Shown: positions 33,561 to 44,699 of the stretch, one piece after another
How the letters are laid out: each line of letters starts with the position of its first letter
How positions within the stretch are numbered: the stretch's first letter is position 1
Source: Poa pratensis
Lineage: Eukaryota; Streptophyta; Magnoliopsida; Poales; Poaceae
NCBI GenBank assembly: GCA_947311845.1
Contig: CAMZMU010000123.1
Location: 17,474,785-17,538,784, forward strand
Reading direction: 5' to 3'
DNA: 64,000 nucleotides
The notes under the pieces: generated by a model
What the model was told of the DNA's origin: nothing
The model's input: only the letters and a program-made list of their open reading frames with translations
The model's database searches: none
Program-made: the position numbers and the translations under genes

Positions 33561-34124
33561 CCTTCTAGGGTTCGGTTGGGCCGCTGCTGGGCCCTCTGGA
33601 CCCAATTCGGACGGTTATGCGGTCGAAAAAAAAACAAAGGCCAGCGCTGGGCAGAGAGGAATGATGATGGGTCGTCGGACGGTTTGCGGCCCAGTTTCGG
33701 CCTGCTGCCGATCGGGCCGGACCGAATGCGCGTATTTTACATTTTAGCACTTAAACTTTTCCAGAATTAGGTATAACTTTATTCCTGTTGAATAAATTTA
33801 CCAGTCCCTGGTCAAGTCTAATTTTGCTGAAATTGTATTTTTGTGCATAAAATAATTTCGGAAGGTCAATTTTGGGGCCATTTTTTTCACGTTAGTGATG
33901 CGCTTAACATGTTTCCGTCATTATAATGCTTTGATTATATGTTTTCATTGCTAGAATTAATTGTTTAATTACCTTTAATCGCTTTGAAATCATTATTAGC
34001 ATGTTTTTACATATTGGAACGTCATGTTAATGAACAATTGTATCTTCATCGCATTTGTGCAATGGATTACCTGCTGTAATCCGGATTACCTGCTGTAATC
34101 TAATAAGATTTGCATAAATCGCAG

Positions 34125-35080
34125 ATGGCCGGAATCGTCAATCGTGAGTTCACCGAGCTAGCCCAAAATGGGCTGAACTACCTGACATGGGCATCGGACG
34201 TTGAGATCTTCCTCACACCCGGGGAGCTGACCAAGGCAATTGGCCCGGGGACCCAAGCGGTCACCGGCGCTATCACCTCTGTTCAGAATGCCCAGGCTCT
34301 GCATTTTCCGCGTCACCACCTCTGCAGTACTCTGAAAAATAAGTACATGGCTGAGCGGAGTGCTTTGGACCTCTGGAATGCTCTTAAAACAGCGTTTCGA
34401 GCGACTGAAGTACACTGTTCGCCCGCTGGTGGAGGCGGAGTGGATACGTCTGAGGTTTCAGGACTTCCAGACGGTGGGAGACTACAATTCGGCTTTGCAC
34501 CGGATTTGCACCTCTCTTCGGATGTGTGGTGTCACTATCACCGACACCTAGAAGATTGAGAAAACTCTCTCCACTTTCCACCCCAATCCGCTGTACAGTC
34601 CTCGCGAAACTACCGCCAGGGGCAGTACACGCAGTATGCAGAGCTTGTGGACATACTCCAGGTGGAGGAGACGCAGGATGAGCTCTTGTGAAAAAGAACT
34701 CTCTCGCGCAGCCACTTGGGGCGAGTTCCCGTCAGGGGGCCATGCTAACGTCTAGAAGGCCCATGTGCCTCTCAAGAAGAAGAGAGGTAGGAAGGGCAAG
34801 AAGGTGCCTCACCCCCCCCCCCCTCGCCAGGCTCAGCAGCATCAGCCAGGCAAGGGGGAGCAGAGGCCCCAGGAATGCTATCGGTGCGGCTCTACAGAAC
34901 ACTTCTCATGCCAGTGCCGTGCACCTAAGGACGTTGTGGCAACGTACAAGGCTAGTAAGAAGGTGCATGAATCTCACCTCGCCTCAGTACAGGGGAGGCA
35001 CCTCCGACACCCATGGTGGCGCCTGAGCTCCTCTCGCCGCCTCCACCTCCGCCTATTGCTGCACTTCTAGTTGCGCCCAT
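34125..35080 (+). pseudogene. Copia gag with CCHC zinc knuckle, frameshifted
   Basis: The start MAGIVNREFTELAQNGLNYL, then TWASDVEIFL, is the N-terminal Copia Gag domain. A shift at about 34395 moves to the frame with YTVRPLVEAEWIRLRFQDFQ and GDYNSALHRICTSLRMCGV. A further break at about 34550-34760 leads to the zinc knuckle CYRCGSTEHFSCQC in a Lys/Gln-rich context (about 34877-34918). No intact Gag can be made. Gag would form the particle that packages element RNA. Confidence 0.75.
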
Positions 35081-35989
35081 GGAGATAGCTCCGACGGTCC
35101 CATCGGACGTCGACGTCTCTATGGAGGTCGATCACTTGGCGTGCCCTTTTTGCGCCTCGTGTAGGCACTGATGATGATCTTATAATCAGTGAGGAGCAGT
35201 TCGCACAGTTGGAGTTTGAGTGTGAAGTGAACGGCGCGTTCACTACGCCCGTCTAAGCTTCCACTACTTCATTTATCATGATTCCTTAGGCTATTTGAGA
35301 TACATTTGGTTTGTAAGCTCTATAAGAGCAAGCCATATTCATTATTTCGACGCTTGAATGACATTTGATTATCGTTCATTAATTCCTCTATTTAAATATG
35401 ATGGCATGTTATGTTCTCAGATATATGCATTTGTTTTGTAATGTCGCTACTTCCTCGCTTCATTATTTTAATTACATGCAAATGTCTTAGAACACGTGTG
35501 GCACCCCAATGGAGTAAACATGTCTCGTGGAAAACGATACACAAATACCATCTTCAGGGAGATTATGTGCTGTGAGTCTGATAAAATTCTCGAGGTAGTG
35601 TTATGAAAATCGCCGGCTGCGATCCTTATATAGTTGGCTCCGGAAGAGCCACTATGATACTACCCATGGGAACAACTTTGATCATTAACGATGCATTGTT
35701 GTACCCCGAGTCATTCGCACCCCCTTAAGTTTCAATGGTTTTCACGCTAATAGTCTCCAGCTGAGACCGGTGTTATGAACGGTATGGAATGCCTACTAAT
35801 CACCGGGCGCGATGAAAATGGTAAACATGTTCTTGGAAAATTTTCCTCCATTGGACAAATGGCTATGCTACATGGTAATTGTAGCACTGCCTGTGTACAC
35901 TACCTTCCGATGCTCTGAACTATTTTGCTTATGGCATGATAGATTAGGCCACTCAGTCTAAGTATGATGAGGAATATACAACTCAAACG

Positions 35990-36608
35990 GTCATAATGTT
36001 AAAGTGAACAACTTCCCAAATCCTGATGATTTCGTATGCTCCGCATACGCTACGGGGAAGTTAATCATTAAACCGCCCCCCTTAATGGTGAAGGATGAAA
36101 TCCATCATAAGAGTTGTACTTCGCCAACCAGATGTTGGGGCAAGCTGTGTTACACGTTGCTAAACTCATTAACTTTAGACCGTTGGCCTACAACATCCAT
36201 TCTCATGTGCAGCTTGTGCAGGGGTCAGCACCGATATTTTCCCACCTTTATAGGTTCGGTTGCCAGGTGTATGTACCGATACCACCACCCCAGCGATCAG
36301 CAAAGGGCCCGCTCCGTAAGTCGGGGATATACATTGGTTATGCGACTGTGTCCATAATCAGGTATTTGGACCCCATGACAAGTGAATGTCATACGGCCCG
36401 CTTCGCTGATTGCATTGACAAGGATCTCTTTCCGACTTTAGGGGGAGATAATCAACCCCTTGATGATAAAAGTCGAGAAATCACGTGCCAAGTCACAGAG
36501 ATCCACGCTCATGACCCACGCACTGCCGAGAAAAATAAAAAAGTCCAAAAGAAATTTGATTTGCATGCATTAGCGAATCAACTGCCTGATCACTTTAGTG
36601 ACTTGTAA
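35990..36608 (+). pseudogene. Copia integrase C-terminal region
   Basis: The frame 36114-36608 reads AKLINFRPLAYNIHSHVQLV, then FGCQVYVPIPPPQRSAKGPL, GIYIGYATVSIIRYLDPMTS and ADCIDKDLFPTLGG. This is the region after the integrase core in plant Copia pol (the conserved G.xxYVPI..P.R...GP.R..GIYVGY block). The upstream catalytic core (DDE) at 35300-36000 is too decayed for me to trace in a single frame. Confidence 0.7.
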
Positions 36609-37039
36609 ACTGTGACAAAGTCGCATATGCCTGCGCAATGCACTGGAAAGGGTTGAGATACCGAAGTTAACTATGGTACGCCCGCTCCCGTCCAAAGGCC
36701 TAAAAGGACGGGAAATCCGGTTTCTCAACTCCTAAGTACTCGGGGACGCCTGAGAAAGAAGGATAAGAGAGATTTATCACAGACAGTCACCAAACCCTTA
36801 GTAAGAAAAAGGGGAGCCAATTGAGACCTGGCACAAGTACGGAAAGTCCTGTGCACGGGATTCGGACTTGAATGTCCTATTGAGGGAACATCCAGCGGAG
36901 ATGTGAGTACACACATCGGCGCGAAAAAGCTAAAGGACCTCGCTCCTGTAATGGGAAATACGGTGGAGCAAGAGGTAGCGCCAGATGCGCCCATGACGAA
37001 ATGGCCATAAATTATATAAATAAGGGAGAGTCAAGGAAC

Positions 37040-38320
37040 CGAGCAATGGCAATTGTCGACATTAACTTTGCTATAGAATTGCCTCAATCATAGATCCTGA
37101 CCCTAGGCCTAACAATCCCGCTGATTGTAAAATAAGGTCGGATTGGAAAGATTGGCAGGAGGCAGTTACCTCACACTTGAGGTGGATCGGTACAGAGCAA
37201 GGCTCGCCGCTCAAGGGTTCACTCAACGACATATGTCGATATTGAGGAAACTTACTCCCCAGTCATGGTTGGTATAACCTTTAGATACTTGATCTCGATG
37301 GCAGTAAATCTGGACTTAACAATGAAATTGTTGGATGTTGTCAATGCTTACCTATATGGTAACCTTGATTTTGACTTTTACATGATGGTACCGAAGGTAT
37401 CCCCATTCCGAACCAAGAGAGCAAATCGGGTCTATACAGTGTTCTTCTTTGGAAGTCATTGTACGGACTTAAAGAGTCTGGTAGGCTGTGGTATAATCGC
37501 TTAAGCGATCTCCTTCATCAAAAGGGCTACACGAGCAACGAAGATGGATTCTGTATAATCTCGGTGTACGTGGACGATTTGAATATAATTGGTACACCTA
37601 GAGATATTGAGGAAGCAAGTTCCTACCTGATGTCGGAATTCGAGATGAAGGATTTGGGTAAAACCAAGTTCTGTCTGTGTCTGTAACTTGAACATTCCCC
37701 TGCTGGGATTCTAGTGCACCAGTACACCCAGAAGGTGTTAGAGAGATTTGGATTTCATAAGGCATATCCTTCGAAGACCCCAATGATTGGGAGGTCTTTA
37801 CAGCAAGATAAGGACCTGCTCAGGCCTAAGGAAGAGGGGGAGGAAATTCTAGGACCGGAATTCCCCTACTTGAGTGTCCTTGGAGCACTCATGTACCTCG
37901 CGAATTGTACATGGCAGGACATCGCGTTCGCTGTCAATTTGCTTGCTAGGTACAGTTCTGAGCCTACCTAGATATTGGAAAGGCATCAAGACCGTCTTAC
38001 GATACCTGCAAGGGACCAAATATCTTTGGCTATTTTATTGGAGGAATCAAGACCTATCATTGGTAGGCTATGCTGTGTTGCACAAGTGCAGTCAGGGCAT
38101 GTGAAGAGTAGTCTCATCAACCCCAAGTTTTTCTATGCGCATGAGCTGTAGAAGACGAACGAGGTAAGGATCTTGCATACTAAGTCGTGTGACAATCTCG
38201 CTGATATGTTCACTAAATCATTACCGGCATCATCTTTTGTGAGGTGTGTTCGTGGAATCGGTATGATGAGACTTAGAGATATGCCAGACTCCGAGGGAGA
38301 TTCTTCACACCCCATCTGAA
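37040..38320 (+). pseudogene. Copia reverse transcriptase and RNase H, frameshifted
   Basis: The pieces are ARLAAQGFTQ (about 37200), GITFRYLISMAVNLDLT and LDVVNAYLYGNLD (37270-37370), then MYGLKESGRLWYNRLSDLLH and the catalytic VYVDDLNIIGTP (37459-37686), then HQYTQKVLERFGFHKAYPSK and PYLSVLGALMYLANCTWQDI (37714-37971). The last is the conserved RT/RNase H end, SCDNLADMFTKSLPASSFVR, at about 38185-38245. The YVDD motif is intact, but stops at 37684 and 37969 and frameshifts at about 37450 and 38000 kill the enzyme. Confidence 0.8.
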
Positions 38321-38543
38321 AATCTTGATCCGGATGATCAAGTACTCAACCTGATGTTGAGTGGATTGTACTCTTTTTCCCTTATGTGAGTTTTCCCGAT
38401 GTTTCTCACATTGAGGTTTTTGATGAGGCAATTCGTGCAACATGAGGAGACGTATGCTATGTGCTCTTTCTCCATATTTTTCCCACTGGGTTTTTCGGAG
38501 TTTTTGAGACATAGACAATACGGGATGTCAGACCAAGGGGGAG

Positions 38544-38822
38544 TGTTGGGAAACCGACGTACGCACCACGTGCGGGTCCCACCCTTTCTTGGGGTGGGGG
38601 TTTTCCCTCTAGATTGGTCCTCAACCCTAGCCCCTCTCCCTCCTATATATACCCATGTATTGTATTGAGAGAGATACACCATTGATAATAAAGATCAGTC
38701 CTGCCTATATCTCTGTGTTCTTTTACTTTTCGCATCTGTGATTGTGCCACGTGTACGACTCCTTCGACTACGCTCACGCTACACGCCCTTGGACCGGACT
38801 CGCCGGCAAAGGTTGTGTAACA
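38544..38822 (+). repeat. 3' LTR of the Copia element (279 bp)
   Basis: Partner of 32258-32535, with TG...CA ends. It is preceded by the polypurine tract accaagggggag and followed by gtatt. Confidence 0.9.
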
Positions 38823-39914
38823 GTATTCAACGAAATACAACCAGGAATACAACACACAGTACACGACAAGTGGGTCCCATGCCCCAGCACAACAACAGAA
38901 AAGACCTCAAAATAAAGAAAATTACAACTCGGTCCCCTGGACCTTCTCCGCTGAACACGCCGCTGGTCAGACGCCGCTCCGCTCCGCCGCCGAAGACGCC
39001 GGAGAAGAAAGCCGACCACCGCCGAACCTGGAATGAGGCGCAGCACCACACATGTAGAAGACCGCATGAATCACTCGAAGAGCAGCGACGAGATCTTTCC
39101 CGATGAACGAACACGGCCACACCATAACCTCCTCCAAACCACCGAGCAAACTCCGGCAACCCTGCGCCAGAGGACAGAAGACACCACCGCAATCTCCAAG
39201 CACATACCTCACAATCCCACGCCGCCGCAGGAGAAGACGACGACGCCGCGACAGCAGGGACGGAGGACTGGAACCCTATCAGATGCACTCGCCGGCGCCG
39301 CCGCGACGAGCACGAAGGGGAAACACACATCTCGACGGATCGACGGATCCGCGAGCACACAACACCAACCTTCTGCCGTCGCCGGCCAGGAAGAGGAAGG
39401 AAGGTGGATTTATTCTTCCACGACGCCATCGATCCCCTCTCCAGATCGAGGCGACAGGAACCTAAACTAGACCTAATCTACAGCTACCAGCCCGCCGGAA
39501 CGAGATCTGGAGCTTCCCCCGCCTCACAACGCCGCAGCGGCGCCGGAGGCGGAGGGAAGCGGCAAAATCGCCGGCGAGGACTCGGTCGCCTCTCTTTTCG
39601 CCTTTCTCTGTACTGTAGCAGTGGATAGGGACGGGGACGGTCAGACGGGTAAAGGTTTAATTCCTTAGTCAAATGGGTGTTTCGTATCACTACAACATAC
39701 AATCTCCTTAAGATTGCTGGCTTCCGGTCCCACAGATCAGTGAAACATGGATTTCTGTTTTGTTTGCGTGTCCAATAACGAGGTAAAACGTGTTATGGTA
39801 TCAGGTCAGTTTCCGTCAATGTGGGCCCACAGTTAAGCATCAGATGGATCCCAGACTTTCTCGTGACATCGAATCAAACCGACCTATCATTTTCTCTTCC
39901 AGTCATCTTCCCCA

Positions 39915-40480
39915 ATGGCCGGCTTTGGAGCCTTCCCTCCCACGGTCGTCGGTGCGGGCGGCGGCGTCCTTCTCCTCCCGCCACCGCTGCATGCTCCAGG
40001 GGCTCGCGTCGCTCTTCTTCCTCGCCTACTCGCTCTTCGCGCTGCTCCTCTGGTCGCCGCCGCCTGTCACCCTGCCCAGCGCCGGCGCGCTGCTCCTCTG
40101 GTCGCCGCCGCCCATCACCCTGCCCGGCGCCGGCGCGCTGCACCTCGACGACAGGGGCGGCGGCGGGGCGCGCCGATGCAGACCTCGAGGCGCGCCCAGC
40201 AGGAGACCCTGGAGGCGGCCCCTCCGGGCTCGACCTCGCCCGCATCAAGTCCTCCCGCACCGGTGGCTCGCTCCGCTGGGTCGCCGCTGAGTCCTTCAGC
40301 GCCGGGGCACGCTCCTTCGCTGCCCTCGAAGGGGCGCCCCCGCTGGATGCGTCCGACGAGGAGGAGGGGAGAAGGTGCCACTAGATCGTGCTCACCAGGA
40401 GGAGTTCCGAGCCAGGGGCCGGGCCGTGAAGCTGTCGTGCGGGCTCACGCTGGGCTCCTGCATCATGGGCATCACAACCT
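39915..40480 (+). pseudogene. Remnant of a GT31-type (hydroxyproline O-galactosyltransferase-like) gene, 5' part
   Basis: Across three frame segments the order is that of plant GALT-type GT31 enzymes. First comes a type II membrane anchor (CMLQGLASLFFLAYSLFALL, 39988-40047), then a stem-like region (GGLDLARIKSSRTGGSLRWV then AARSFAALEGAP-like residues), then EEFRARGRAVKLSCGLTLGS (40399-40458), the segment that leads into the galectin-like domain in that family. The catalytic galactosyltransferase domain and its DxD motif are missing, and at least two frameshifts are needed. A 48 bp tandem duplication interrupts the part after the anchor. If real, the parent enzyme galactosylates arabinogalactan proteins in the Golgi. 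Recognition is from memory and moderate. Confidence 0.4.
40042..40137. repeat. 48 bp tandem duplication, two copies
   Basis: 40042-40089 and 40090-40137 begin ctgctcctctggtcgccgcc and differ at three or four positions. Each unit is 16 codons, so the duplication keeps the frame of the membrane-anchor ORF. Confidence 0.9.
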
Positions 40481-40689
40481 GCTACTGCGCCATACCGCCC
40501 CCCATCTCTCAATGTCCGGCGACGAGGCAATGGCCGGCCACGACGACGCGCTGGCCCTGAAGCAGCGTGTGGTACAGGAACGACCGAGGAGGCGGAGGGG
40601 GGCATCTTCGGCCCGGTCTCGAGCGCGCCGCCCACCATTGACCCAGCCTCCCGTGCTACAGGGCGCCGCCAGCCAGCGTCGTTGATGCT

Positions 40690-41880
40690 TGTGGCCGCTT
40701 TTGTGGCTGGGGGCAGCGTCATTGCTCGGTGGAACCGCTGCTGGGTTCGGGAGTGTCGTCGCTGCTGTCTGGAGTCCTTGGTGGTGCTCTCGGCTGGAGG
40801 TTCGTTTCTTTATTCTGGGTCTCTTATTGATGTCGTTTTTACCAATCCGTTGGTTCTTTCTTCGTGTGGTGGCTTATCTGGTTAACTGTTGTTCGTTTTT
40901 CCGTTCTCTTTGTATGCAGGTAGCGGTGTGGAGCTGATGGTTGCTGCCTTGAGTCGTTTCTGTTGTGGGCCGAATGTTTGTTTCCGGTCTCTCGTACTTA
41001 ACTAATTGTTCTTTGTTTGAGGTAATATGAACCGTGGTGGTCTAATGGAATCAAAAGTGGCGTCCATGCGGTGATGGCTGCACCTCTAATTTTTGCACAA
41101 GCTCAATCTCGCGCTCCAGCGAGTTCATTCCCTCTTTTACTTTCTTATGGGATGGAGCTAGGATATTCTATCATTTTGCTTCAGTGGGCTGCAAGGAAAG
41201 GTGGAATAATATGTCCATATTGTAGTATTGCACATGTTAATGTTTTTGCCACATTTGTCTTATCATGTATTGACAAGCATGCTCATATTTACAACTCCAA
41301 TGTCTCCACAAAAAATTGGCTTACTGCTTACCCTCAGACCATATTGTGTGTGATGCCAATTTGTAGTTAATTACCTTTTGTTCTCTAAACTTTTTGTTTA
41401 CATTGGGATTGGTTTGCTCCCATGTTGAGATTTTTCGTGCACAGTAATTTATATTTTCAGGCAGAAAACATCACTTTCAAACGAAGAATCGAGAATTTCT
41501 TTGGTGGTGGTACCATGTTAGTTTTGTCTGATCTGAAAGCTAGCACATAGTCTCCCATGAGTTAGCATAGAGTAGATCCTAACCATGCCTTCTGAAATAC
41601 TTCAGCAAGGGAGTGGTCTGCTCCTAATTTTTGAAAGGAGACATTGGTGGGGAGATAAATAAATCAATCGTTTATTTCTTTTCTGTTAGTGGATCAAAAT
41701 GACTGAATCTTGGATAATGTTCTTGGTTGTTTGCAATTTCTTCTATTCTATCTTCCCCTCATTTTGAAGTTTGGCTTGCATATGCCTCGTTTAAATCTGG
41801 CTTGCACATGATATAATATTTTGGATGAAGATGTGTTTTATAATTCAGGGCTTACTTCATTTTGAATTTGCAATTTGCAT
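40690..41880. other. Gene-derived non-coding DNA, no gene called
   Basis: The T-rich plus strand resembles intron sequence. 41745-41880 is the left part of a duplicated block that recurs at 42950-43093. The ORF at 41071-41370 (99 codons) has no resemblance I can name. Confidence 0.4.
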
Positions 41881-41889
41881 GCTTTGCAG

Positions 41890-41966
41890 ATAAGTGAACC
41901 AGAATAGTGGGGTCTGCCTTCTGTTAAAGATAAGCCTTTGGTCTGCTTCTGTTGAACTAAACGGAT
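41890..41966 (+). pseudogene. PWWP-domain exon, decayed copy 1 (HUA2-like)
   Basis: Preceded by an acceptor-like ttgcatgctttgcag and followed by a donor-like gtaagt, this 77 bp exon reads ISEPE, a stop, WGLPSVKDKPLVCFC, then another stop. It matches copy 2 at 43094-43169 and the PWWP-domain segment of HUA2/ENHANCER OF AG-4 2 type proteins (SEPExWG...VYFxGTKQ). Two premature stops make it non-functional. Confidence 0.55.
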
Positions 41967-43093
41967 GTAAGTTATATTTTGACTGAACTGTTATATTTTT
42001 TGAAATTCGTAAGCTGTTTTTGTATCTGAAGAGTAGTATATCAAGCAACATATAGTCCTCTTTAGTCCTTCTCAATTAGCAATTTTATGTTTTCCTCTCC
42101 CCACTGCTTTATATGTAGTGATTCAGCACTGGAAAAATTGCCTCTGCATTCCAATAATACTTGCTATTTATCACTTGTATTTCAGAAAGTTTGTAAACTG
42201 CTCTTTGTGAGTCCTTTTTTAGGATATTACTTTATTACATTCGATCAGCCTCATATTTATCCATTCAAGTGTATATTTCCCTATTGCATTTTCAGTATTT
42301 AGCTGTTGGAGAGCAGGGCAGCAAGCATTCACGGTTGGCATGAATGAGCAGGGGAGGTCAACACTGGGAGGAAGGAGCAGTGATGCCAGAGCTGTGGAGA
42401 GGCTGGCGGCACACAGAAATAATCGACGTATGTTGTAACTTCATTACTCTCAATTCTTTCAGTTTAGTTGAACATCGTATGAAAACTCTCTATGTTTTGG
42501 TTGCTAAAGCTTGTAACTATCGAGAAAATGGGCATGATCCTTCCATACAAGTGCAAATATTGAGTTACATTTTGAGATATTAACATAAAAAGTTTTTATT
42601 TGTCCACATTTATAGTGAGTGTAGGATATATGTTTGGTGCTTCGTTAAGCAATTTGTTTCGAAGATGCTTCGATAATTCTCTTTCTGTATATTATGCTCA
42701 GTCATCCATGCATACTTTCCTTTATCCCTGTATTGGTATTTACCAAGAAGGCATTATGTCAAGTGTGGATTGTGCTATTCTGCTCCTTTGCCGGCGTAGA
42801 CTCTTTCTGCGAGGGAGCAAGTATCACATTATATTATTTCCCCTCACGTTTGTGTGGTTCTTACTTGTAGCTTTAATTCGGATAGCTCTATTTTTGAGAG
42901 AAAATTTGTTCAAATAGCTCTAGAACTGCTTTATAGGCTTGTTCCTGCTATTCTATCTTCCCTTTATTTTGATCTTTGGCTTGCATATGGCTCGTCTAAA
43001 TCTGGCTTGCACGTGAGATTTTTTTTGGATGCACATGTATTTTATACTTCAGGGTTTACTTCATTTTGAATTTGCAATTTGCATGCTTTGCAG

Positions 43094-43169
43094 ATAAGTG
43101 AACCAGAGCAGTGGGGTCTGCCTTTTGTTAAAAATAAGTGTCTGGTCTACTTCTATGGAACTAAACAAC
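43094..43169 (+). pseudogene. PWWP-domain exon, copy 2 (HUA2-like)
   Basis: This is an open 76 bp exon between ttgcatgctttgcag and gtaagt. It reads ISEPEQWGLPFVKNKCLVYF then YGTKQ, with no stops. The sequence fits the second half of a PWWP domain from the HUA2-like family of nuclear RNA-processing and chromatin proteins. In those genes the next exon begins with IAFCN and leads to EAFTEEKK. I do not see that exon, nor the first PWWP exon (GDLVLAKVKGFPAWPA), within several kilobases. It is therefore an orphan exon from a duplicated gene fragment, not a working gene. Confidence 0.55.
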
Positions 43170-43239
43170 GTAAGTTTTATTTTGACTAAACTGCTAACTT
43201 TATTTGGAATTCCTAAGGTGCTTTTGTATCTACGAAACA

Positions 43240-44560
43240 TCACTTGTCTACGGATGTTACAATATGAGAACTTACAGATGTTACAATATGAGAAACTTAC
43301 GGATGTTAACTCTTGTTTTAGATAATCTGTGTAACTGAAAAATTATATCCATGAGGGAAGGGAAAGCAAACAGTCTGGAAAATAAGAAAAAGTACAGTTA
43401 GTTACCGGCACAGTTCTCTCTGGCAGTGTTGTTGCTGCGAAAGTTGCCCTGCCAACATCTTCAGTTGAATTTGTGATCTGCAGTTTTGGACTACAAGTAA
43501 TACATCGATGTAAAGGCCAAGGGCGGAATCTGCTCTTCAACCTTTATGAGTTGCAGTCTGTATAACATGTTCTTTGATTTTGAGGACGACCGCTGTAGCA
43601 CGATAATATAGTAGTGTTGGACCAGGAATTGAAGATTATTTGTTAAATTGTAAATAGATCGTGGTGACGTGAAAGAAGTCACCGTAGCGTCATCTGGACA
43701 CTGGATTTTGGCATGACGAGGTTTCTACTTGCTTGTGGGTGCTTTGTTGCTATGCTTGGGCTTAAGACTGCTTTTGCAACATTCATGGGTAGGGCAAATA
43801 TGACAGGTGATCCTGTACTTTCTTCTATCTTCTATGCTTTCATATGATTCGAAATTGATTAATGTTCCTGATGTTCATGACCAAAACTGAAAGTGGATGT
43901 GTGGTAGTCTTGTATTATTGGTTTCATTGTTGTTGAAAGCTGCGCCTAGAGTTGGCCTATATAGGTTCCATTGCTAAAGTAAATCCGAAAATGGATAATG
44001 TACGGTGTGATTAGAGATTTAGAGGTGCATGATTACTGAAGATATTTTTTTTACTTTGTGAATAGATTTATTTTGCGTCTTATGCATTGAAGGAACGATG
44101 AATCTCTTGCTGCATATGCAAGGGGCTAGGGCAATGCCCAGGTGTAGGTATCAGTTATATTCTTTGATGTGTTTCTTGAATGAAAAGGACCAATTATTTT
44201 TTTATAAGAGTAATGGCCTAAGAGCAAAAGAAAAATATATATACTCTTCTTTGTTCCCTGTACAACTCGCAGTATTTGGAAATTCAGTGAAAGGATTGTC
44301 CAACTAATTAGCTAGAACATTAAGCAATTAGACAACGAGTGGTCGACGTGTGGGTACATCAGCGAGCATATACCTGATATCAGTGCCTTCCATGTAGGTG
44401 TAGCATATTGACCACCAGCTATACCTAATTCTTATACTTGCATCATCATGCTAGCTGCCCACCGGTACTGCAAATAGGCCTTGGAAGCTACCATGTTGGA
44501 TTTCACATCTCTGTTTACTCTAAAGCCTCATGTTCCACGTATATGCCACGATCCCATATG
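43240..44560. other. Intergenic or intron-derived DNA, no gene called
   Basis: A short frame at about 43715-43800 (MTRFLLACGCFVAMLGLKTA) could be a small exon but matches nothing I know. The rest shows no family resemblance. Confidence 0.35.
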
Positions 44561-44695
44561 CTCCCTCCGTTCAGAAAAAGATGTCTCAACCTAGCTTAAA
44601 TTTACATGTATCTAGACATGATTTAGTGTGTAGATACATGCAAGATACATGTAAATTTGAGCTAGGTTGAGACATCCTTTTGTGACCGGAGGGAG
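44561..44695. mobile_element. Stowaway MITE
   Basis: It starts CTCCCTCCGTTCAGAAAAAG and ends GTGACCGGAGGGAG. The arms atgtctcaacctagctt and gagctaggttgagacat are inverted repeats. TA follows on the right (44696-44697); the left duplication has decayed to tg. Confidence 0.85.
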
Positions 44696-44699
44696 TACA

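Larger units (their letters stand above)
32258..38822 (+). mobile_element. Complete Copia-type LTR retrotransposon, coding region dead
   Basis: It has 5 bp target duplications gtatt at 32253-32257 and 38823-38827, LTRs at 32258-32535 and 38544-38822, a primer site next to the 5' LTR (cgttatcagcacg at 32536-32548) and a polypurine tract (accaagggggag, 38532-38543). Domains run gag, zinc knuckle, integrase C-terminal part, RT, RNase H, the Copia order, all on the plus strand but broken by frameshifts. The LTRs differ at about five positions, implying a fairly young insertion despite the decayed reading frames. An unusual 1.6 kb leader, very GC-rich in the middle, separates the primer site and gag. 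Confidence 0.9.
32228..39666 (-). mobile_element. Non-LTR retroposon split by a Copia insertion
   Basis: Taking out the Copia element and one gtatt leaves about 870 bp: a 7-base T run plus gaacttagtatactgcatgt on the left, and 38828-39666 on the right. This is flanked by a perfect 17 bp direct repeat. On the minus strand it starts GC-rich (5' end near 39666), contains an open frame from 39429 (MASWKNKSTFLPLPGRRRQK) that is still open near the Copia junction, and ends in a short A tail. Length and structure fit a SINE-like or 5'-intact short LINE derivative, or a retroposed transcript. The frame resembles no protein I know, and its Cys/Arg/Ser-rich composition may simply reflect GC-rich DNA. 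Confidence 0.65.
41745..43240. repeat. Duplicated intron-exon block (about 41745-42020 and 42950-43240)
   Basis: The two blocks share intron text such as attctatcttcccctcattt or its variants, ggcttgcatatg, aatctggcttgcac and acttcattttgaatttgcaa, followed by the PWWP exon and the start of the next intron. They are clearly diverged with scattered substitutions, so this is an old segmental duplication with about 0.9 kb between the copies. Confidence 0.8.

Noticed and set aside
33061..33747. 228-codon plus-strand ORF in the Copia leader
   Set aside because: Open frames exist on both strands there because of extreme GC content; no motif seen, so it is reported only as a GC-rich segment.
39915..40685. 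256-codon ORF as an intact gene
   Set aside because: Low-complexity Ala/Pro/Arg translation; the recognisable membrane-anchor and stem blocks lie in the other two frames.
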